Origin: an uncultured Saprospiraceae bacterium
Lineage (GTDB): Bacteria; Bacteroidota; Bacteroidia; Chitinophagales; Saprospiraceae
Reading direction: 5' to 3'
DNA length: 64,000 nt
Assembly (NCBI GenBank): GCA_937921775.1
Contig: CAKZUK010000033.1
Location: 62,001-126,000, forward strand
The position numbers and the translations under genes were made by a program. This document shows positions 30,601 through 39,278 of the stretch, in pieces; positions within the stretch are counted from its first letter, which is position 1; each line of letters opens with the position of its first letter. The notes beneath the pieces were generated by a model, which was not told where the DNA came from, did no database searches, and saw nothing but the letters and a program-made list of their open reading frames with translations.

Positions 30601-31150
30601 GGCCTATGATTGAAAAGGCGGCAGCTGTGATTTCATTACAAGGAATTGGCTCTGCAAAAGTGATGATTAAAGAATTTGATTCGCAAGGAATAGTGCCTAT
30701 TGTTTCAATGGGGACGGGCTCAGGAATTGGAGGTTCAACACACCAGCTGGCAAACCAACCGGTACAGGTTACACTAGGGTCGCTGATGAAATTGACCGTC
30801 AAACAACCGCTGGTAGCGGTGATGGGAGGAGGTTCTACTTCGCCAGTATAGACAGGTCCAATTTGAGCAGACAAAGTATCCGGCCCGTCATAGAAACGCA
30901 TATAATCGAAATCAAGTTCTGTGCAAAACGAAGTGAAATTTAAAGTAATTTCAGGTACTCCAGGAATACAAATAGAAAAAGTGAAGTTTTCATTGTGATC
31001 GTAGTTGCCGCCAACGTCTCCGTTCTCACTGTCTAGGAGAAATCCTTTACAGTCGTCTACCGTTAGGTTGTCCATATAGTAAGTTGGTTGAGCATAAGCA
31101 AACATGCTGAACAAACAAAATAAAGTCACAAGGGTACAAATTCTCTTCAT
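27647..31150 (-). CDS. Large secreted protein: CUB-like N-terminus, repeated G-T-W-S-G modules, CHU_C C-terminus
   Basis: Signal peptide; CUB-like start; many GGTWSGxGI..D..TGxFDP repeats; RIFAPNAMTPNLDGKNDFFQIKGLFIKEIEWQIFDRWGQRLF. Confidence 0.88.
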   Translation of the reverse strand: MKRICTLVTLFCLFSMFAYAQPTYYMDNLTVDDCKGFLLDSENGDVGGNYDHNENFTFSICIPGVPEITLNFTSFCTELDFDYMRFYDGPDTLSAQIGPVYTGEVEPPPITATSGCLTVNFISDPSVTCTGWFASWCVEPPIPEPVPIETIGTIPCESNSLIITFAEPIPCNEITAAAFSIIGPQSPSVISATPSPCTGGTASTVVLTLDNPISSSGNYTLTYTTIYEDPCTDATPLVSQQNFSVVDCPLSITVTADANPICEGACTFLLVEAFGGGSSTYNYNWNPSLPNSTNVEVCPNISTTYTVTVTDNNGASAVNSIFIEIQGAPTIINNDTTICQSADPFFLTANPVGGTWSANGIDEDSQENGYYDPSLVPYLRDTITYADAAGCSSQIFIDFTPLDQGNDDASCPGEAPFYVSGGLPVGGTWSGLNITTDGLFTPPADSGSFLVTYTHPNGCAGSKWINVGEIEMPALDSICQSTPAFMIPVTPFGGTWAGTGIVDEDTGMFDPEVGIQGDNVLVYTINGCVDSINLIIKAIDAAWDFSACPDQAPFILEGDWNPTGGLWSGAGIIDPLTGLYDPSILPNFTNDTLLYFVDGCIDSRIAYIRQTEIYIEDTIHFCVYDDPIEVSRNVMDYVPCCGIWTGAGMSNLGNNIWQFDPEQAGVGTHNLTYAKNDCSDFMTVMVHASPIISPLTICEGEFPINLVGSQIGIWTGTGIVNNMDGVFDPIIAGVGVHTIYLENTFGCIGQGSVNVTPFMEAVIDEIPDYYCYKDTLINIPTSPAGGQLTINGVTANFFNPASYGEGIYNITYSIGAGQCLSETNVIVEVGSPIVASTTFLLDSICYGNAITIAAEAIGSSSNGQYTYTWTQGLGFGKTHFVDPTNTTTYIVSVADGCSDPATATTTVFVHDQIQTSYTTGPEVCFDESTFATITASPGSNYTYVWDSEPPTIDNTIQSYPTSYNVEVTNNDTGCSIDTEVDLAGYDLITANFDLSPNTADCISTIDPTIQLIDFSVGATGGYWDFGDGSPRVPYVFGESVNHTFPDTVGNYNIILHLENEGDCISEDEVGVCIKADYRIFAPNAMTPNLDGKNDFFQIKGLFIKEIEWQIFDRWGQRLFTGTSLDDTWDGFHKGTRVQVGVYVFIAKYTTKFDNTSQVLKGHITVLY

Positions 31151-31330
31151 GGTTATTTTTGTGGACTTAAGTGCTGGGACTAAATTAAGTTATAGTTTAA
31201 TCACAGAGTCTTTTAGTCCTACTTTTCCCAAATTTTAGGCTACAGCCAAAAGGATGAAGACTAAAATTTAGTCAATTAGAACTAAAATCTTTCACTGATT
31301 AATGTTAACCCAATTTTGTCCAAGCACTTA

Positions 31331-31771
31331 CTATTTTATGATTGTTATTGGTTCTGTTTCTATAACATTACTTTTGTTGCCATTTCGGTCAAGCATGTAA
31401 ATTGTAAAAGTGACGAACTCTGTGTTTGCATTTCCTAAGATAAAAGTACTAGCAAGCTCAATCGTCAAATTTCCAGTAATGGAAATGCTTTCACCAACAG
31501 GAGCAAGCGGTTGAACGTAAAAGGCATCTTCATTTTGTAAACGACTATCTTTTACGAAAAGTGAGTTTATATTCGGGTCAGGATTGCCCAAGTCGCCATC
31601 GCCATCTTCATAGCTAATCGAAAAAGAAATGGATTCTTGAAATTCTATAATCGTGTCGTTGGAAATAGATAGTAAGTCAATTTTGGGTGTTGTGTCAAAA
31701 CTGAGTTCATTCGATTCCTTGGTACAGGAAGCAACGAACAAGGTGATCAGTAAAAATGTAATTCGACTCAT
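31331..31771 (-). CDS. Hypothetical lipoprotein
   Basis: Lipobox LLITLFVASCTKES; start overlaps stop of upstream gene at 31771. Confidence 0.75.
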   Translation of the reverse strand: MSRITFLLITLFVASCTKESNELSFDTTPKIDLLSISNDTIIEFQESISFSISYEDGDGDLGNPDPNINSLFVKDSRLQNEDAFYVQPLAPVGESISITGNLTIELASTFILGNANTEFVTFTIYMLDRNGNKSNVIETEPITIIK

Positions 31772-32727
31772 TACTCAATTATGGTAAATGAAAAATAATC
31801 TTTTATATAATCGGCGCCAGCATCCGCAGGAATTTCAATGACAGGATTATCGTTGTCTTTGATTTTTGCTCGGAAGTAAATAGTCTCGCCAAGAGCAGCA
31901 TAATCCTGCGGATTGATGGTGATACTATGGTAGTAGCTGACATTGTTGCCAAAGTATCCTACTTGTTGTTGGGCGGAACTATTGATTTGCAAATTCATCA
32001 CTTCAGCATTTTCAAAATCATCTTTTTGACTTGAAAAGCGAAGGGTATTTTCTGTTAAGTCCTGTGAGCCAGTAGCATCATCAGAAAATGCGAAGAACAG
32101 TTCAATGCTATTGACCGTTTCAAGAATAGAAATGCTGCTTTGTCCATTGCCGGATCGTTCAAGCCAGAGACCGTTGGCACGTGCCATAGCACCTTCCATT
32201 TGAGGTAGTTGATTGGAAGTATTAGGGCTGTTGCCAAAAATATCTTTTGCACCAGCTTGAATCCAGTCACTAACATTTTGCTTGTAAGTTTCTGCATTGT
32301 CCGGCCAATCCGAATCTGGTTCAAGGGCAAGTGGCATGATGCCAGAGTTGTTGTCAATATCAAAAGTAAGTCGTGCCATCAAAACAGATTCATTGATGCT
32401 TCCCGGCTTTACCCGAAAGGTGTATGAACCCTGTGGATCGTTTTTGATAATGGCTTGATAAACGAGCGTATTGTAGGTACTACTGACCGTCCGGAAATCT
32501 GGTTCGAAAGTGCCATCATGACAACCAGAGTTTGCACAGGTTGGCCTAAATATATTGGCGTGTAAACCTTCAATACTCGTAGCATTGAGTTGTACAATAG
32601 TAGAATCTTTTGTCTCCTCTTCTTCGAGTTGATCAAATGGATTTTCATGTTCCTTGCTACAGGAAGCCATCCAAAGGCTCAATGATAAGCAAGCTAGAAA
32701 TGATAATATGGTGAATCTGTTTTTCAC
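31771..32727 (-). CDS. Lipoprotein with cytochrome-like CANSGCH motif
   Basis: Lipobox LWMASCSKEH; LHANIFRPTCANSGCHDGTFEPDFR, C-x4-C-H spacing. Confidence 0.75.
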   Translation of the reverse strand: MKNRFTILSFLACLSLSLWMASCSKEHENPFDQLEEEETKDSTIVQLNATSIEGLHANIFRPTCANSGCHDGTFEPDFRTVSSTYNTLVYQAIIKNDPQGSYTFRVKPGSINESVLMARLTFDIDNNSGIMPLALEPDSDWPDNAETYKQNVSDWIQAGAKDIFGNSPNTSNQLPQMEGAMARANGLWLERSGNGQSSISILETVNSIELFFAFSDDATGSQDLTENTLRFSSQKDDFENAEVMNLQINSSAQQQVGYFGNNVSYYHSITINPQDYAALGETIYFRAKIKDNDNPVIEIPADAGADYIKDYFSFTIIE

Positions 32728-32778
32728 TGTTCTATTTTTTTTCTGGCAAAATGTTTATGGTTCTTTGACAAAGTTTTT

Positions 32779-34131
32779 TTAAATCCGATCAAATAAAGAC
32801 ATAGCACCAGGATGTAATAAACCGGCTGACATGACTTCATTTTTTATTCCTAAAATATCTGCGATGGTTGGTACTACATCAGCAGCGTCTCCTATTGGAT
32901 TGCTAGGAGATCCCACTATTAAGTTGGCATCAATTCCAGGGCCTGCCATCATGGTGAAAATTCGTCGAGAGTTGGCATCTGAATCGTGGTCAAAAGCAAA
33001 CCAATCGTTTTGGTCAAGTACTGCATTGTGTTCATAATTTCGACCATGCTCTGGCATGACGATCATAGCGGTGTCACCAGCCATTTCAGGAATCTGCTCT
33101 TGAATGAATTTCCATAAATGACCAACGGCGTGATCTGCTCGGTGTAAACTCTGGAGGTAGCCCGTATAGCTATCATGACAAACATCAATGGCACTCATGT
33201 TGACAACCGTTAATTTTGGTTTAAACCATTTGAGTAGTTCGGTAGTATAGCCAATCGTTGCAGTATCTTGATTGTCGGTAACTGGAGGGAATGCAATTTG
33301 GTCGTTATCTAGTTGATCAAACACGTGTTGAATAAAAGCCTTAATGTCTTCTTTTTCTTCTTTTGTGTTATTAAGGTTTGGAATGCCACCACCTTGCGCC
33401 ATAAAATTTTGATTGAGAAATACGCGCATCTTTTCAATAGGATCTAGTTCCTCGTCTGGGTGATAAGTTTTAAAACCATTTAGAAATTCACCGCCTTCAC
33501 GTTCGAAAGTAACCGTTGGAGCAAAAAAGTTTGCACCATATTGAGCTCCATATCCTGAATGACCAGAATGGTTGAGCAAAGGAATGGAATTACCGGTACC
33601 TGTGCCCATAAACCAAACATCGGTTGCTTTGTAACCAGCATGTCTGCGTAGGTATTCAAATATAGTTGGGTGAAGTGGTCTGTTTTGTAAACCTTGGGTG
33701 AGTCCATAGTGCCCAGACAGGCCAGTACTTAATCCTGAATAATGGCCAGTACCTCCGTTGGAGTATCGGACTTCAGGGAACAAGGTGCCCTGTAGTTGAA
33801 GTGGTGTTTCTAAAATAGAAGCAATCGGCTCGCCACCTGGTTGACCATCTGCACTTTCCACGCCATAGACAATTTTGAGTTCAGGGACGTCCCCCGTAAG
33901 CATGTTGTACATGATGTTCCCTTCAATGTCTAGTCCTTGGCTTTCGGCCAAATATCGTTTGAGCATCGACTCTTGTTGGCGTACCCCGCCTGCAAAGAGT
34001 ACGAGCACTACGTGCCCAGCTGTTGCAGCTCCAGTCTGAGCGAATAAACGACCAGATGGAAGTAGGTATGGAACAGCAATAGAAGAAGCTGCAGTGAGTC
34101 CGGCTTTTTTTATGAATGATCTTCTTTTCAT
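32779..34131 (-). CDS. DUF1501 domain protein (alkaline-phosphatase/sulfatase-like), Tat signal
   Basis: MKRRSFIKKAGLTAASSIAVPYLLP twin-Arg-type leader; VVLVLFAGGVRQQESMLKRYL; DTAMIVMPEHGRNYEHN. Confidence 0.82.
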   Translation of the reverse strand: MKRRSFIKKAGLTAASSIAVPYLLPSGRLFAQTGAATAGHVVLVLFAGGVRQQESMLKRYLAESQGLDIEGNIMYNMLTGDVPELKIVYGVESADGQPGGEPIASILETPLQLQGTLFPEVRYSNGGTGHYSGLSTGLSGHYGLTQGLQNRPLHPTIFEYLRRHAGYKATDVWFMGTGTGNSIPLLNHSGHSGYGAQYGANFFAPTVTFEREGGEFLNGFKTYHPDEELDPIEKMRVFLNQNFMAQGGGIPNLNNTKEEKEDIKAFIQHVFDQLDNDQIAFPPVTDNQDTATIGYTTELLKWFKPKLTVVNMSAIDVCHDSYTGYLQSLHRADHAVGHLWKFIQEQIPEMAGDTAMIVMPEHGRNYEHNAVLDQNDWFAFDHDSDANSRRIFTMMAGPGIDANLIVGSPSNPIGDAADVVPTIADILGIKNEVMSAGLLHPGAMSLFDRI

Positions 34132-34134
34132 GAC

Positions 34135-34623
34135 TTAGTAAAAATAATATTCGTTAGAAGTTGCAAAAGAAAAATAGATGTGCTCTGGGCCAATGTTGGG
34201 GTGTGATTGGATAAAGTTGACAAAATATGTTTTCTCTGCTTCGGTTGGAATGCGAACGTAAAAGCGTTTGTAGGTTTCCGTTACAAAGGCTGGAATGTCA
34301 GCGTCCATACTGCTTTTGCTAGGGATTTGAATTTCGGGGTCTGTCATCATCTTAGCAATAATGGTTTCGTAAGCAATCTGCTTGTCTCCAATAGAGTTAG
34401 CAAGATTGATGAGATCCACTAATTTGTTTGGACTAAGTGGTTTTTGATATAGATTGGCGTAAAGTATATTGATATATTGAGCGGGAGATTTTTCTTTTCC
34501 TTTATTCGAATTGTTGGATTCGACTGTAAGATCGTTGACCTCATAGATATATGATTCCTCCTTGCAAGAAAACAAGCAAAGTATTGAAAAGAAAAGGATG
34601 TAATATTTTTTTGTAAAACTCAT
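34135..34623 (-). CDS. Hypothetical lipoprotein with helical RxPTxxE-type module
   Basis: Lipobox ILCLFSCKEE; YINILYANLYQKPLSPNKL...FYVRIPTEAEKTYFVNFI. Confidence 0.75.
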   Translation of the reverse strand: MSFTKKYYILFFSILCLFSCKEESYIYEVNDLTVESNNSNKGKEKSPAQYINILYANLYQKPLSPNKLVDLINLANSIGDKQIAYETIIAKMMTDPEIQIPSKSSMDADIPAFVTETYKRFYVRIPTEAEKTYFVNFIQSHPNIGPEHIYFSFATSNEYYFY

Positions 34624-34655
34624 GAAGCTCTATTTGATTTTTTCTTGTTAGCAAT

Positions 34656-35528
34656 TTAAAAGTTGGCATATTCGTCAGTGATCATAATATGGTGTTGAAT
34701 GTCTTGAATTTTTTTGTTGGAAACAAAGTCCTCTAAAAGTTTAACCGTCTCTTCGGTAGATGGTCTGCGTGAAAGTAATTGTTGGTAAACCCAAATGATC
34801 ATTCCTTCATACATTTCAGTTGAGTTAATCAAAATGTTGACATAATCTTCTTTGGTTTGCCCATTGATTCCAAAAAGGCTGGCGGAGTTATTATTTTCTA
34901 CCATAGAAAAACCGGCGTTGAATTCAGCATCCGTAGGGAAGCGCCAAAATAAATTGTCAAAGGTCGCATTGACAAAATTGAAGCTGTTCATATTGATCTG
35001 ATCATAGATGTCATTTGAAACCACTCGACCAAGCATCTCATTGAACTGAATGGTTCCGTTTTGCATATCTTCTCTTGATTTAATAATGTTAGTCAATCTG
35101 AGTATCGCGAGCTCATCTTCTGTAATATTAATGAACTCTTCGATTAGTGCATCAGAAGCACCTTCGATACAGCGAATTTTTGCCTGATTATATAGGTGTT
35201 GGTGATAAGCTCTTTGATAAGAAGTATCTCCTTCTATAAAGTTAGTATTGTTTTGAAGTTTGGAAATCAAGGCTGACCTTGATGAGGTAGATATTTGTGT
35301 GGATTTAAGAGCATCTACCTCTGTAGCCATTTCATTGTCGAGTGGCTCACGACCAATGAGGTCGATAAATACCCGATTGACATAGCTTTCTATACGAATT
35401 TGTGGGACGTAATTAACTGAAGGAGGCTCGTTGTCTCCAACCGTTATGGTCTCCTTTTTACAACCTGTACAAACAAGAAGTAGCAAGAAAAAACCAACAT
35501 ATATTCGTGTAATTAATGTATAAGTCAT
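34656..35528 (-). CDS. Hypothetical lipoprotein with DUF1549-like / helical RxPTxxE modules
   Basis: Lipobox LLVCTGCKKE; YVNRVFIDLIGREPLDNEM, NLFWRFPTDAEFNAGF, QLLSRRPSTEETVKLLEDF. Confidence 0.75.
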   Translation of the reverse strand: MTYTLITRIYVGFFLLLLVCTGCKKETITVGDNEPPSVNYVPQIRIESYVNRVFIDLIGREPLDNEMATEVDALKSTQISTSSRSALISKLQNNTNFIEGDTSYQRAYHQHLYNQAKIRCIEGASDALIEEFINITEDELAILRLTNIIKSREDMQNGTIQFNEMLGRVVSNDIYDQINMNSFNFVNATFDNLFWRFPTDAEFNAGFSMVENNNSASLFGINGQTKEDYVNILINSTEMYEGMIIWVYQQLLSRRPSTEETVKLLEDFVSNKKIQDIQHHIMITDEYANF

Positions 35529-36019
35529 GTTGTAAATCGCCTTTTATCTAAGATATAAAAAAGTGCTTAAACACGAGCTATTCAGCAAGGCCTTTAAGCT
35601 TGTATTGTAATATCGTTTACATGAAAAGTTAATAAGAGTTCTATTGACCTAGATAGGGAACACAATTAAGATTTTAAACGAAAATAGTTGTAAAAAAGTG
35701 TGTTAACTTTGATAGGAGGTCGTTTAAAATGTAGGAAGTGGAAGTTTAACTCATTAAATAGACTCTGCGAAAGTTATATTTTTCTAATGACAACTGTTTT
35801 GCCTGCTTCCGAGAGTTTATAAATGGGCGGTTTTTAAAAAATATTAGCTGAGAATTAAAACGTAAATTTTACACAGGTATTAAAAAAAAACATATGAGAA
35901 GTCTACTTCTTTTTTTTGGTATGACTACTTTTAATAGGACAAATCACCTTCAATGTTGCTATTGTCAAGGGAGTATCAATAAGTAGGTGGCTGATTATAT
36001 ATTTTAGATTGTTTACGAA

Positions 36020-36056
36020 TGAAGTAATATCAAGATGAAATCTTGATATTACTTCA
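36020..36056 (-). terminator. Perfect long hairpin downstream of RND operon
   Basis: GAAGTAATATCAAGAT-gaa-ATCTTGATATTACTTC, 16-17 bp perfect stem; no clear U tract. Confidence 0.55.
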
Positions 36057-36074
36057 ATGAAGGGCTTGACTACT

Positions 36075-39000
36075 TTACTCTTCCATTAACTTTTCATCAA
36101 ATACATAATCCTTATAGCTCACCTTAAAGAGAACGCTATAAAAAGCAGGAATAAAAAACAATGTAATTATTGTACCAAACAATAAACCAATCATAATAGA
36201 AACAGCCATACCTTCCCACATTTCTCCGCCTGTTAAATACAAGGGAATCAAACCTAAAACGGTGGTAAATGTAGCTAGTAATATTGGTCTAAAACGTTGT
36301 AGGCAAGCTGTGATTACAGCGTCTTCTTCTTTTCGTTTTAGTTCGTTCTGTTCCACTTCCATTCTGTCAATTAATACGATTGCATTATTAATAATAATTC
36401 CTGCCAATGCAATGATTCCTAAGAATGGCATAAATCCAAATGGTTCTTGAAAAACAAGCAAGCCAACCGAGACTCCAATGAGCGATAAGGGAATGGTACA
36501 GTAAACCATTATCATTTTTCTAAAGGAATTAAATTGTATAATCAATAGGAGTAAAATGATAAATCCACAAAGCGGTAAATACTTGATTACTGCTCCCATG
36601 TTTTCGGCTGTGCTTTCAGCATCTCCACCAAATTTATAGGTATATCCAGGGCTCCAATTTTTAGCTTGCTCGTTTAGCCAAGGTGTAATTTCAGCAGTTA
36701 CCACAGAGGCATTTCCACCTTCCCTCAATTGACTTGAAATTGAGATGGTCCGATTAATGTTCAATCGTTTTATTTTAGCATATTGCCAAACCGGTTTAAT
36801 ACTTGCGACTTGTAATAAAGGTACATTTCTACCCGTACTTTGAGAAAAAATACTTAGGATTTCGATAGACTCTAAAGTCTGTTCTTGACTTTTATCACTC
36901 CGCATCACGATAGGTATAGACTTATCTCCTTCTCTGTATTCACCAGTAGTAAATCCATCCAAAACGGTTTGTAAAGAAATGGCAATATCTTGACTGGAGA
37001 CTCCTGCGGATTGCGCTCTCACTTGGTCAACATCAATAATGAACTTCTTAGATTTTGGCCCCCAATCATCTTTTATATTTTTGGTTCCAGCAATGGAGTT
37101 AAGTTTTAGCTTTATTTGTTCCGAGATGGTAGAGAGTATATCAGGGTCGTCCCCCATTACTTTTATTTCAATCGGATCTCCTCCAGGGCCAGCGGCCAAT
37201 AGTCCGACTTTAATCTCTGCGTTTGGAAAACTATTATAACAATAAGTATCCAATTTATTGATGATATTTTGATTGGCCTCATAACTAGAAGTGTTGACCA
37301 AAATATGGCCATAACTTGAATTGGCTTCATCTTGTTGATATCCTTGGTCGTAAGGGGTTGGTCCTTCTCCTACGTAGGAAGACCAATCTACAATGCCGTC
37401 CGTTTTGGTTTTGGAGGTTTTTAACTCTTTTGAAATATATGCTTCAATCCCAGACACGACTTGAGTTGTACGCTCAATCTTAGTTCCTAATGGCAAATTG
37501 ATGTCAACCGTAATCATATTTCGATCACTATCTGGAAAGAATAAAAAAGCAACTTTCGTAAAGCCAAATAATGCTAGGACAAACATCCCAACGATAAGTA
37601 ACATCGTTTTTCCTTTGTGCATTAATGCAGTTAAAATAAGTTTTTTGTAATATTCTTTTAACCATTCTATTGACCGGTCAATGATGCTTTTTTTAGCATC
37701 CTTATCTACTTTCATAAATAGGTAAGCGAGCAAAGTAATTACAGTAAGTGAAGTCAACCAAGATGACACCAATGCAATAGTGATAACTAAAAATATAGGA
37801 CCAACAATGTCCCCCATCACTGATTCTGCTAAGTAAAAAGAAAGGAAGGCTGCTGAGGTAGTCAAGGTGGAAATCAAAAGTGGCGTAAATAATTCCGAAC
37901 AGGCTTGGATGGCTGCGTCTTTTCTATTGATGCCTTGTCCTAGTTTTACAACGATAGTTTCGGCAACCACAATTCCATTGTCAACCATCATTCCCAATGC
38001 CATAATTAGTGCCGCCAAGGATACTTTATTAATACCTATATCCATTATACCCATCACCATAAATGTGGCTACAATTACCATTGGAATTAAAGCCGTAATA
38101 ATTAAGCCTGTTCGAAAGCCTAGAAAAAATAACATCACAATAAATACAATGGCTACAGATTGAGCAAGGCTTACCATAAAGCTACTTACTTGGTCGTCAA
38201 CATATTTATCCAGAGAAGACAAGGTATGAAGTTTTAAGCCAACTGGTAATGATGCATTCCATTTTGCTTTTACCGCATCCACTTCTTCTCCTAAATTAAT
38301 AATGTTTGCGCCACTTTTTAGGGAAACATGTAAGGTGATCGCATTCATTCCATTGACACTAACTTTTTGTTTTGCAGGAGAAATGTATCCTTTTTTTACG
38401 ATGGTAATATCTTTTAAATAAACTAACTGACTGCCATCGCCAACTGGAATTAACATGTCCTGAATATCAGAAAGTGTGTTGAAGTTTCCAGTAGGTTCTA
38501 AAACAATCCGTTCATCTTCTACATTAATTTGGCCACCAGAACTCAATATATTTTGGGTCGCAATAATACTGCTTAATTTTTGAGAAGATAATCCATACTC
38601 CTTTAGTCTAGAATCATCAAATTCTACAAATACCCGTTCGTCTTGTTCTCCTCCTAATTCTACTTCAGCAGCATTGTCTAATTTTATTAAATCATCTTTG
38701 ATGTCATCTACGTATTCTTTCATTTCAGCATACGAAAAACCATCACTTGTAATACCTAAAACAATACCATACACATCGCCGATGCCTTCATCATTTAAAT
38801 TAGGCTTCACTCCTTCTGGCAAACTTTGAATGCCATTTAATTTTCGACGCAACCGATCCCAAACACTTTGTAATTCTTCAGGTGCAACTTCATCTTTAAG
38901 CGTCACTTGGATTACCGATAAACCTGTTCTAGAAGTACTCGCCACTTCTTTTAGTTCTGGTAATTCTTGAACTACTTTTTCAATCTTATCGGTAAGCAAT

Positions 39001-39248
39001 TCCTCCACTCTTTCTGGTGCCGCACCTGGGAATACGGAGACTACCGTTGCCATTTTTATGGTCATTGGCGGCATACTATCTCTGGGTAGTGTTTGGTATA
39101 AAGCAAAGCCTAGTATTATTATCGTAGCTATTAGTGTATAGGTAATTCTATTTTTTTCTATGGAAAACTGAGTAAGATTCATTGATTTATTGGTTGATGT
39201 TTTGGAAACACTATATTGACTTGACCTTAGATATTGTACGTTCGACAA
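36075..39248 (-). CDS. RND efflux transporter permease (AcrB/HAE1-like)
   Basis: NRITYTLIATIIILGFALYQTLPRDSMPP, FPGAAPERVEELLTDKIE, ALIMALGMMVDNGIVVAE, GIIINNAIVLIDRME. Confidence 0.95.
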   Translation of the reverse strand: MSNVQYLRSSQYSVSKTSTNKSMNLTQFSIEKNRITYTLIATIIILGFALYQTLPRDSMPPMTIKMATVVSVFPGAAPERVEELLTDKIEKVVQELPELKEVASTSRTGLSVIQVTLKDEVAPEELQSVWDRLRRKLNGIQSLPEGVKPNLNDEGIGDVYGIVLGITSDGFSYAEMKEYVDDIKDDLIKLDNAAEVELGGEQDERVFVEFDDSRLKEYGLSSQKLSSIIATQNILSSGGQINVEDERIVLEPTGNFNTLSDIQDMLIPVGDGSQLVYLKDITIVKKGYISPAKQKVSVNGMNAITLHVSLKSGANIINLGEEVDAVKAKWNASLPVGLKLHTLSSLDKYVDDQVSSFMVSLAQSVAIVFIVMLFFLGFRTGLIITALIPMVIVATFMVMGIMDIGINKVSLAALIMALGMMVDNGIVVAETIVVKLGQGINRKDAAIQACSELFTPLLISTLTTSAAFLSFYLAESVMGDIVGPIFLVITIALVSSWLTSLTVITLLAYLFMKVDKDAKKSIIDRSIEWLKEYYKKLILTALMHKGKTMLLIVGMFVLALFGFTKVAFLFFPDSDRNMITVDINLPLGTKIERTTQVVSGIEAYISKELKTSKTKTDGIVDWSSYVGEGPTPYDQGYQQDEANSSYGHILVNTSSYEANQNIINKLDTYCYNSFPNAEIKVGLLAAGPGGDPIEIKVMGDDPDILSTISEQIKLKLNSIAGTKNIKDDWGPKSKKFIIDVDQVRAQSAGVSSQDIAISLQTVLDGFTTGEYREGDKSIPIVMRSDKSQEQTLESIEILSIFSQSTGRNVPLLQVASIKPVWQYAKIKRLNINRTISISSQLREGGNASVVTAEITPWLNEQAKNWSPGYTYKFGGDAESTAENMGAVIKYLPLCGFIILLLLIIQFNSFRKMIMVYCTIPLSLIGVSVGLLVFQEPFGFMPFLGIIALAGIIINNAIVLIDRMEVEQNELKRKEEDAVITACLQRFRPILLATFTTVLGLIPLYLTGGEMWEGMAVSIMIGLLFGTIITLFFIPAFYSVLFKVSYKDYVFDEKLMEE

Positions 39249-39278
39249 ACATTATTCTAAGCACTTTGTAAGGGCTAT

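Noticed and set aside
35894-35986. 30-codon ORF MRSLLLFFGMTTFNRTNHLQ...
   Set aside because: Starts like a signal peptide but is too short and has no supporting features.
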